64,000 nucleotides of DNA, taken from contig NZ_FNDG01000003.1 in the NCBI RefSeq assembly GCF_900100535.1, positions 359,059 through 423,058 on the forward strand, in the 5' to 3' direction. A program made the translations under genes and the position numbers. Positions 58,041 through 64,000 of this stretch are shown piece after piece (the stretch's first letter is position 1; each line of letters opens with the position of its first letter). Source of the stretch: Phytopseudomonas flavescens. Its GTDB lineage: Bacteria > Pseudomonadota > Gammaproteobacteria > Pseudomonadales > Pseudomonadaceae. The notes below the pieces were generated by a model that worked only from the letters and a program-made list of their open reading frames with translations, was not told where the DNA came from and made no database searches.

Positions 58041-59392
58041 CGGGTGAAACTCCAGGTATCGGGAAGCGAGGCCAGCAGCGCACTGGCTTCGTCGAGTGTC
58101 AGGTGGCGGGCCAGTGGCTCGCCGAAAGTCTTGTTGTCCGCCTGGCGGGCGAACAGGTCGTAGCGGCCCTCGGCGACCGCCAGCAGGGTCACCGGCGCGC
58201 GGTGGGCGGCGGCGCAGGAACGACGGCAGCCGCTGAGGTGGACGCCCGGCTGCCGGCTGCCGGCCTGCAAGCCCTCGGCCAGGCGGCGGGCATCGGCCTT
58301 GGTGTCGGCCAGGCCCCTGGCACAGCCGCTGGAACCGGTGCAGGCGATGATGCGTGCCAGCGGCGCATCGGTATCGACCAGCAGGCCGAGCCCCTCCAGC
58401 GCCTGGAGAGTTGCCTGTGCATCGGCTGCGGCGACATTGGGCAGCAACACGCTCTGCCAGGGGGTCAGGCGCAGGCTGCCATCGCCCAGGCGGCGAGCCA
58501 GGGCGGCGAGACCGAGCAACTGTTCGGCGTCGAGCCGGCCCAGTGCAGGCACGCCGCCGACCTGCACCAGGCCGGGCTGAAGTTGGCAGCCAATACCGAT
58601 ATGGGCCTGGGGTTCGGCCGGGCGGCGCCGCCAGTCGTTCGCGTTCAGCAGTACGTCACCCAGGCGCTCGCCCAGGCGTTGCCGCAGCTCGGTGGCCGGG
58701 TGACTGACGAGCAGGTGGCGCATGCGCGTCTGCTCGGGCGTGGCCAGTTCGAGAAACAGCTCGAGCAGTGCCAGCAGCAGCCCGTGGGCATGGGCCCCGG
58801 GCACCAGGGCCAGCGCGGGCGCATCGCCAGGCGCCTGTGGCGGGCAACCGGCCAGGCCGAAGGCATAGCCGATCCCGCCATCCAGCGGCAGGGCGCTGAG
58901 CCAGATGTCGTGGGGGTGTTCGAGCATCGCCAGGCGTTCGCCGCCGTCGAGCAGCAGGGCGAACTTGGGCGACAGCGCGTGCAGGCGCGGGGTGTTCTCC
59001 AGGGTCGTCAGCAGGCGCGTGGCGAGTGGCGATACATCGACCAGCGCCGCCGGGTCGAGGCCGGCAGAGGGGCTGACCATCAGGTTGCGCACATCGTCGG
59101 CAGCGGGTGAGCGCGGGCCGAGGCCGGCGGCCAGCAACTCGCCGATCAGCGCGTCTTCACGGCCGGCATGGATACCGCGGATCTGCAGGTTGGCGCGGTT
59201 GGTGGCTTCGATCACCCCGCCCGCATGGCGTTGTGCAGCGCGGGCGATACGCTCGGCCTGGCTGGCATCGAGGCGCCCGCAGGCCAGCTTGATCCGGCAG
59301 ATGCCGCCGTCCTTGGCCTGCACGATACGCAGCAACCCCGGACAGGCCGAGGGGCGAACAGCAGGGGATGGAATGCAAAAAGCCTGTTTCAA
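58037..59392 (-). CDS. cobG: Precorrin-3B synthase
   Basis: An oxygen-dependent sirohaem/Fe-S monooxygenase of the aerobic cobalamin route. The 451-residue protein has sulfite-reductase-like repeats (CRIKLACGRLDASQAERIAR near 32). The 4Fe-4S/sirohaem cysteines are in ACTGSSGCARGLADTKADAR near 350 and HLSGCRRSCAAAHRA near 388. The only plausible start is TTG 59392 (LKQAFCIPSPAVRPSACPGL) with a weak ribosome site. First gene of the operon, directly behind the cobalamin riboswitch. It establishes that this cluster is the aerobic type. Confidence 0.94.
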   Translation of the reverse strand: MKQAFCIPSPAVRPSACPGLLRIVQAKDGGICRIKLACGRLDASQAERIARAAQRHAGGVIEATNRANLQIRGIHAGREDALIGELLAAGLGPRSPAADDVRNLMVSPSAGLDPAALVDVSPLATRLLTTLENTPRLHALSPKFALLLDGGERLAMLEHPHDIWLSALPLDGGIGYAFGLAGCPPQAPGDAPALALVPGAHAHGLLLALLELFLELATPEQTRMRHLLVSHPATELRQRLGERLGDVLLNANDWRRRPAEPQAHIGIGCQLQPGLVQVGGVPALGRLDAEQLLGLAALARRLGDGSLRLTPWQSVLLPNVAAADAQATLQALEGLGLLVDTDAPLARIIACTGSSGCARGLADTKADARRLAEGLQAGSRQPGVHLSGCRRSCAAAHRAPVTLLAVAEGRYDLFARQADNKTFGEPLARHLTLDEASALLASLPDTWSFTR

Positions 59393-59494
59393 CGGATCAC
59401 CGGGGTCGGGTCACATGGGCATCCGTTCGAGGATAAGCCAGAGAAGGACGAGCTTCTATCACCGGGACACCCCGCCCGGTGTGGGCACATGCGA

Positions 59495-59665
59495 CTGAAT
59501 CCGTCGGCAGGTCTCCTGGCTCGCAGGTCATGGCGCGTGGCCGGCCTTCCCGGTTTCCCAGTGGCGATTGGCACAGGCGCTCGCTGCAACAGTTGCGGGG
59601 GCAGCCACGCGGCAGAGCATTCTGCTCGTGTTCCCTCATAGGCCCGTGGCTACGCATCACGCAGC
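59495..59665 (-). ncRNA. Cobalamin riboswitch
   Basis: Read on the minus strand, the leader of cobG contains the conserved series of the class: GAGGGAACACGAGC, CTGCCCCCGCAACTG, GCCACTGGGAAACCGGGAAG and the B12 box AGCCAGGAGACCTGCC (59521-59506). The B12 box lies about 115 bp upstream of the TTG start. Adenosylcobalamin should shut down the cobGHIJ arm. The limits are approximate. Confidence 0.95.
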
Positions 59666-59771
59666 CGACGGACACCGACGAAGACGTTATTATGCCCGCT
59701 TTGCCCACCCGGATGAAAAGCCGCGTGGATCAGCGGCAAGCGACACGTTTCAAGACGTAGGGCGGACGACG

Positions 59772-59836
59772 CCACCGCTCCACCCTTGCGATGGTGGACA
59801 AGAAGAGCGTTGACTGCGCGTCCCGATCCACCCTAC
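59772..59836. repeat. Copy of the CCACCGCTC...CCACCCTACG repeat
   Basis: This 65-bp unit is a near copy of 34411-34476, sharing CGATGGTGGA, AAGAGCGT and CCCGATCCACCCTACG in the same order. It lies between the riboswitch promoter region and cobL. Confidence 0.8.
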
Positions 59837-59901
59837 GGAAAGCACGCTGGTGCCTTTATAGCCAATTGAGTACGGGCAGTTCTGATAATGAGGAAAAACA
59901 G

Positions 59902-61116
59902 TTGAATCCCTGGCTGACCGTCGTGGGCATCGGAGAAGACGGCTACGCCGGCCTCGGCAAGGCGGCGCGGCATGCCTTGCTCAAGGCTGGCCAGGTGTTC
60001 GGCAGCGAACGCCAGCTGGCCCTGCTGCCGCGCTGCATCGCTGCCACGCGTCTGCAGTGGCCCAGGCCCTTTTCCCTGGCGCCGGTGCTGGAGCGCCGCG
60101 GCACGCCGGTCTGCGTGCTGGCCAGCGGTGACCCGATGCTCTTCGGGGTCGGCGCCAGCCTGGCCCGCGCATTGCCGAGCGAGGAGCTGCACATTCTGCC
60201 GGCGCCTTCCTCCTGTTCGCTGGCGGCGGCTCGCCTGGGCTGGCCGTTGCAGAGCACTGCCCTGGTCTCGCTGGTTGGCCGCCCCCTGGCAGCGCTCAAT
60301 GCGCAGATTCATCCCGGCGTGCGCCTGCTGGCGCTGAGCAACGATGGCGAGAGTCCGGCGGCCATCGCCGCGTTGCTGCGTGAGCGTGGTTTCGGCCCCA
60401 GCCGCCTGAGCGTCTTCGAACACCTGGGCGGTGAGCGCGAGCGGCGTATCGATGGCCTGGCCGATGGCTGGTCGCTGGCTCGATCTGCCGATCTCAACCT
60501 GGTGGCGATCGACTGCGTGGCCGGTGATGACGCCAGGCGCCTGCCCCTCACCCCCGGCCTGGCGGACGATGCCTATCGCCACGACGGGCAACTCACCAAA
60601 CGCGACGTGCGCGCCATCACCCTGGCGCGCTTGGCGCCGTTGCCCGGCGAGCTGCTCTGGGATGTGGGCGCCGGCTGCGGCTCCATTGGCATCGAGTGGC
60701 TGCGTGCCCACCCCGCTTGTCGGGCGATCGCCATCGAGGCCGACGAAGGGCGCCAGGGGCATATCGCCCATAACCGCGATGCCCTTGGCGTGCCGGGCCT
60801 GCAACTGGTGGCTGGGCGGGCGCCCGAGGCGCTGGAGGGGTTGGCGGCGCCGGACGCCATCTTCATCGGTGGCGGGGTGACCGCGCCTGGCGTGCTGCAA
60901 AGCTGCTGGCGCGCGCTCAAGCCCGGTGGCCGACTGGTGGCCAACGCCGTGACCCTGCAGAGCGAGGCGGCGCTGATCGCCTTTCGTGGCGAACAGGGCG
61001 GTGAGCTGACCCGTATCGAGGTCGCTCAGGCGCGCCCGCTCGGCGGTTTCGACACCTGGCGCGCCGCGTTGCCGATCACCCTGCTGCAGGTCAGTAAACC
61101 GGTCGAGTCGCCATGA
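59902..61116 (+). CDS. cobL: Precorrin-6Y C5,15-methyltransferase (decarboxylating), CbiE-CbiT fusion
   Basis: Adds methyls at C5 and C15 and removes the acetate carboxyl at C12. The 404-residue protein joins a CbiE domain (about 1-200; [20 protein letters not shown] at 6-25, [14 protein letters not shown] near 72) to a CbiT domain (about 215-400; [20 protein letters not shown] near 253, DAIFIGGGV near 318). TTG 59902 with GAGG eight bases upstream matches the family start. The ATG at 59791 would add 37 residues that overlap a repeat. It is divergent from cobG and overlaps cobK by 4 bp. Confidence 0.94.
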   Translation: MNPWLTVVGIGEDGYAGLGKAARHALLKAGQVFGSERQLALLPRCIAATRLQWPRPFSLAPVLERRGTPVCVLASGDPMLFGVGASLARALPSEELHILPAPSSCSLAAARLGWPLQSTALVSLVGRPLAALNAQIHPGVRLLALSNDGESPAAIAALLRERGFGPSRLSVFEHLGGERERRIDGLADGWSLARSADLNLVAIDCVAGDDARRLPLTPGLADDAYRHDGQLTKRDVRAITLARLAPLPGELLWDVGAGCGSIGIEWLRAHPACRAIAIEADEGRQGHIAHNRDALGVPGLQLVAGRAPEALEGLAAPDAIFIGGGVTAPGVLQSCWRALKPGGRLVANAVTLQSEAALIAFRGEQGGELTRIEVAQARPLGGFDTWRAALPITLLQVSKPVESP

Positions 61117-61838
61117 GCCGCGTGCTCTTGCTGGGCGGCATCGGCGAAGCGCTGAACCTCGCCCGGCGCCTCGGCCCCGCGCATGTCTACAGCCTGGCCG
61201 GGTTGGGCAAGGTGCCGGATGACCTCGCTTGCCAGGTGCGCGTCGGTGGTTTCGGCGGGGCCGATGGTCTGGCTGCGTTCATCCGCGAGGAGGCGATCGA
61301 CCTGCTGGTCGACGCGACCCATCCCTACGCTGCGCAGATCAGCCACAACGCCGCCCGCGCTGCACAGCGGTCAGGGATCGCCTGCTGGGCGCTGCGCCGG
61401 CCTGGCTGGAGCGCCTCGCCCGAGGATGACTGGCGCGAGGTGTTCGACTGGCCGAGTCTGATCGCCGCACTCGGCGACTTCCGGCGCCCACTGTTCACCC
61501 TCGGCCGCGAGCCGCTGGAGCATCTGCGCGAGATTCCCGGCCACCAGCACTGGACGGTGCGCTGCCTGCACAGCCAGCCTGCCACGCCCCGTGCCGACGT
61601 GATCGGTGCCCGTGGGCCGTTCAGCCTGCAAGGCGAGCGCGCGCTGTTCGAGCGCCTCGGTTGCGATGTGCTGGTGAGCAAGAACAGCGGCAGCGCCGCC
61701 ACCGAGCACAAGTTGCAGGTGGCCCGTGAGCGTGGCGTGCCGGTGCTGGTGTTGCAGCGGCCGCCATTGCCCGCTGTAGACCGGGAATTCGCCGAGCCCG
61801 ACGTGCTCTGGCAGGCGTTGCTGACCAATGGTGTCTAG
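61113..61838 (+). CDS. cobK: Precorrin-6A reductase
   Basis: NADPH-dependent reduction of precorrin-6A. The 241-residue protein has [16 protein letters not shown] at 5-20, [20 protein letters not shown] near 64 and [20 protein letters not shown] near 187, all CobK/CbiJ signatures. It is directly coupled to cobL; cbiD, which lies between these two genes in P. aeruginosa, is absent. Confidence 0.94.
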   Translation: MSRVLLLGGIGEALNLARRLGPAHVYSLAGLGKVPDDLACQVRVGGFGGADGLAAFIREEAIDLLVDATHPYAAQISHNAARAAQRSGIACWALRRPGWSASPEDDWREVFDWPSLIAALGDFRRPLFTLGREPLEHLREIPGHQHWTVRCLHSQPATPRADVIGARGPFSLQGERALFERLGCDVLVSKNSGSAATEHKLQVARERGVPVLVLQRPPLPAVDREFAEPDVLWQALLTNGV

Positions 61839-61877
61839 CTCACTGCTAGACTGCCGCCCTTTTCCCGGAGCCTACCC

Positions 61878-62591
61878 ATGACCACCCCGCCCTACGCTCA
61901 GGTGCTGTTCACCGGCCCGGATCTGCTCGACGGCTCCTTTGCCGAGCTGTTTCGGGCCCGCCTGGTCGAGCTGCGTGGCGCGCCCGCGCTGGCCGAAATC
62001 GTCGATACCGGTGCCGGTTATGGCGGCCTCTGGCAGCGCGTGAAGGAGTGCAGCGGCAGGCTGCTGGTAATCGACCTGGAGCCGCAGAGCAGCAGCCAGC
62101 ATGTCGACTGGCTGCGTAGCGAACTGGCGAGCCTGAGCGAGCCTGCACGGGTCTCTGTCACCAGCCTGTTCGGCCAGCTCGATGCCGATGCAGCCGGGGC
62201 CGCCTGTGCACTGATCGAGCGCCCGGAGCTGCATCTGGACTGCGTGGATGTGCCGGCGCTGCCCGGCAGCCACGCCTGGTCGAAGATTCCCGCTCACCAG
62301 TACCGCGTGCTGCTGTGCAACGGCCCGCGCTGCACCCGCCGCGGTGCCCTGCCGCTGTGGAAAATGCTGCGGGAGAAGGTCAAGGATGCCGGCCTTCTGG
62401 AATGCGAGGGTGGTGTGCATATCACCCGTACCCAGTGCCAGTTTCCCTGCGATCAGGGCCCGACGCTGACGGTCTACCCGCCGGGTCATTGGTATCAGGT
62501 GCGTAGCGAGGAAGACGTGGTGCGCCTGGTCGACGAGCAATTGCTCGGCGGGCGTGCACTGCCCGAACTGATGATGGCGCGACCCGCATAG
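61878..62591 (+). CDS. Thioredoxin-like [2Fe-2S] ferredoxin-domain protein of the cob locus
   Basis: The 237-residue protein has a chelatase/CbiX-like N-terminal half (about 1-125, LFTGPDLLDGSFAELFRARL) and a thioredoxin-like ferredoxin half. The latter carries VLLCNGPRCTRRGALPLWKM near 143 and TRTQCQFPCDQGPTLTVYPP near 186, giving the C...C...C-X3-C ligand set. The family is regularly next to cobalamin genes in Pseudomonas. It could supply electrons to the cobalt or corrin redox steps; no reaction is established. It starts 39 bp after cobK. Confidence 0.82.
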   Translation: MTTPPYAQVLFTGPDLLDGSFAELFRARLVELRGAPALAEIVDTGAGYGGLWQRVKECSGRLLVIDLEPQSSSQHVDWLRSELASLSEPARVSVTSLFGQLDADAAGAACALIERPELHLDCVDVPALPGSHAWSKIPAHQYRVLLCNGPRCTRRGALPLWKMLREKVKDAGLLECEGGVHITRTQCQFPCDQGPTLTVYPPGHWYQVRSEEDVVRLVDEQLLGGRALPELMMARPA

Positions 62592-62660
62592 GAGCGCCAC
62601 CCCGGCGCGAAGCCAGGGGTGGCAGGGGATCAAGCCTGCCAGGGCCAGCCGTCACCGTAA

Positions 62661-62686
62661 GGCGCGGCTCCCAGGGGAGCCGCGCC
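62661..62686. terminator. Strong hairpin between convergent ferredoxin and aldehyde dehydrogenase genes
   Basis: GGCGCGGCTCCC (62661-62672) and GGGAGCCGCGCC (62675-62686) form a 12-bp perfect stem with almost no loop. No T-run adjoins it, yet its place between convergent genes suggests termination or a REP-like structure. Confidence 0.5.
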
Positions 62687-62746
62687 GGGCCAGGCGTTCA
62701 ACTGCCGGCATCGACCCTCTGCCGGCTTCTTGCGTTGCGCTGCGGT

Positions 62747-64000
62747 TTACAAGGCGTCGCGGCTGCTGGCGCCATCGACCAGGCGGGCGATGCCCAGCGG
62801 GTTGGCGCTCTTCAGGGCGTCGGGCAGCAGCGCGTCCGGGCAGTTCTGGTAGCACACCGGGCGCAGGAAGCGGTCGATGGCCAGGGTGCCGACCGAGGTG
62901 CCACGGGCATCGGAGGTCGCCGGGTACGGGCCACCGTGGACCATGGAATCACAGACTTCCACGCCGGTCGGGTAGCCGTTGAACAGCACGCGACCGACCT
63001 TCTGCTCGAGCAGCGCGAACAGCGCTTCGCTACCGGGCAGGTCGCCCGGCTCGCTGAGCAGGGTGGCGGTCAACTGGCCGTGCAGGCCATCGATGGCCTT
63101 GAGCAGCTCGGCCTGATCGGCCACTTCGACGACGATGGTGGTCGGCCCGAAGACTTCTTCCTGCAGCAGTTCGTCGCCGTTCAGCAACAGGCTGACGTCG
63201 GCCTTGAACAGCTGCGGACGGGCCTGATTGCCTTCCTGCCTGGCGCCGGTCAGGTGGGTGATGCCGGCGTGTGCATTGAGCGCTTCCAGGCCTTTGACAT
63301 AGCTCTTCAGGGTGCCGGCATTGAGCATGGTCTGCGGCGGCTGCTCGGCCATCTTGGCGGTGAAGCTTTGCAGGAAGGCGCTGAACTCAGGCGAACGAAC
63401 GCCGATCACCAGACCCGGGTTGGTGCAGAACTGACCGCAGCCCATGACCACCGAACCCGCCAGCTCGCCGGCGATCTTCTCGCCACGGGCCTTGAGGGCC
63501 TCGGGCAGCAGGATCACCGGGTTGATGCTGCTCATCTCGGCGAACACCGGGATCGGTTGCGGGCGCGCCGCGGCCATGTCGCACAGGGCGCGACCGCCTT
63601 TCAGCGAACCGGTGAAGCCAACGGCCTGGATGGCCGGGTGCTTGACCAGCGCCTCGCCGACGCCACTGCCGTAGATCATGTTGAACACACCCTTCGGTGC
63701 GCCGGTTTTCTCGGCAGCGCGCAGGATGGCTTCGCCTACGAATGCAGCGGTAGCCATGTGGCCGCTGTGCGCCTTGAACACCACCGGGCAGCCAGCGGCC
63801 AGCGCGGAAGCGGTGTCACCGCCAGCGGTGGAGAAGGCCAGCGGGAAGTTGCTGGCGCCGAACACCGCGACCGGGCCGAGGCCGATGCGGTACTGGCGCA
63901 GATCCGGGCGCGGCAGCGGCTGGCGGTCCGGCAGGGCGCGGTCGATACGCGCGCCGTAGAAATCACCCCGGCGCAGCACTTTGGCGAACAGGCGCATCTG
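62747..64000 (-). CDS. Alpha-ketoglutaric semialdehyde dehydrogenase-type aldehyde dehydrogenase, C-terminal part (truncated by window edge)
   Basis: An NAD(P)-dependent oxidation of a semialdehyde, in this family usually 2,5-dioxovalerate to 2-oxoglutarate in glucarate or hydroxyproline catabolism. About 418 codons are visible and the frame runs open past 64000, so roughly the first 100 residues are missing. Seen are FGASNFPLAFSTAGGDTASA, the general-base Glu in PIPVFAEMSSINPVI, and the catalytic Cys in MGCGQFCTNPGLVIG. The LQEEVFGPTTIVVEV motif follows. The C-terminal extension fits the KGSADH III-like subgroup. Neighbours on its upstream side lie outside the window. Confidence 0.9.
   Translation of the reverse strand, partial: QMRLFAKVLRRGDFYGARIDRALPDRQPLPRPDLRQYRIGLGPVAVFGASNFPLAFSTAGGDTASALAAGCPVVFKAHSGHMATAAFVGEAILRAAEKTGAPKGVFNMIYGSGVGEALVKHPAIQAVGFTGSLKGGRALCDMAAARPQPIPVFAEMSSINPVILLPEALKARGEKIAGELAGSVVMGCGQFCTNPGLVIGVRSPEFSAFLQSFTAKMAEQPPQTMLNAGTLKSYVKGLEALNAHAGITHLTGARQEGNQARPQLFKADVSLLLNGDELLQEEVFGPTTIVVEVADQAELLKAIDGLHGQLTATLLSEPGDLPGSEALFALLEQKVGRVLFNGYPTGVEVCDSMVHGGPYPATSDARGTSVGTLAIDRFLRPVCYQNCPDALLPDALKSANPLGIARLVDGASSRDAL

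Noticed and set aside
59791..59901. ATG 59791 as the cobL start
   Set aside because: It would place the dispersed repeat inside the protein; TTG 59902 has a ribosome site and family-like sequence directly after it.

Overview
The window is a 64 kb piece of a Pseudomonas-type chromosome centred on the replication origin. The evidence is the gene order atpB-atpI-parB-parA-rsmG-mnmG / mnmE-yidC-yidD-rnpA-rpmH / oriC / dnaA-dnaN-recF-gyrB, the high G+C content, protein sequences that read like Pseudomonas orthologues, and Pseudomonas-style REP palindromes. Species cannot be fixed from the sequence alone. No tRNA, rRNA, CRISPR array, prophage or insertion sequence is visible.

Region 1 (1-16.7 kb) is the origin core. 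Leftward genes run from rpmH to the truncated atpB, and rightward genes are dnaA-dnaN-recF-gyrB. The rpmH-dnaA gap holds the expected oriC, with an AT-rich stretch and five DnaA boxes. The mnmG-mnmE gap holds a second origin-like module with the same AT-rich element and DnaA-type boxes at matching offsets. Two parS palindromes lie inside recF, and their partner proteins ParA and ParB are encoded nearby.

Region 2 (16.7-22.7 kb) is a tightly coupled leftward six-gene operon related to E. coli ynbABCD. In transcription order it encodes a CDP-alcohol phosphatidyltransferase with altered motif residues, a hydrolase-methyltransferase fusion, a PAP2-like/dual-specificity phosphatase fusion, a three-helix membrane protein, a PlsC-like acyltransferase and a CdsA-like cytidylyltransferase. 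It looks like a dedicated, uncharacterised lipid-modification pathway and is the best candidate for new biology here. A 60-bp palindromic insertion sits in frame in the ynbC-like gene, and an AT-rich operator-like palindrome lies upstream of the operon.

Region 3 (22.7-48.6 kb) follows the block known in P. aeruginosa as PA0005-PA0025: acyltransferase, gmhB, glyS, glyQ, tag, htrB, PilZ protein, then trkA, rsmB, fmt, def, LysM protein, dprA, tsaC, qor, hemF and aroE. An accessory segment (30.8-37.8 kb) splits it. That segment carries a diguanylate cyclase, a choline/betaine-type binding protein, an NlpC/P60 lipase-like hydrolase family protein (peptidoglycan endopeptidase type), yhhQ behind a probable preQ1-I riboswitch, and an MFS exporter divergent from a LysR regulator.

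Region 4 (48.6-64 kb) is nutrient acquisition and cofactor synthesis. It starts with an iron cell-surface-signalling set (TonB receptor, FecR, FecI), followed by an Ldh2/DpkA-family reductase, a Gly/Pro-rich exported protein and a small phosphatase-like protein. The aerobic cobalamin cluster comes next: cobG-cobH-cobI-cobJ leftward behind a cobalamin riboswitch, and cobL-cobK plus a thioredoxin-like ferredoxin rightward. The window ends in a truncated aldehyde dehydrogenase.
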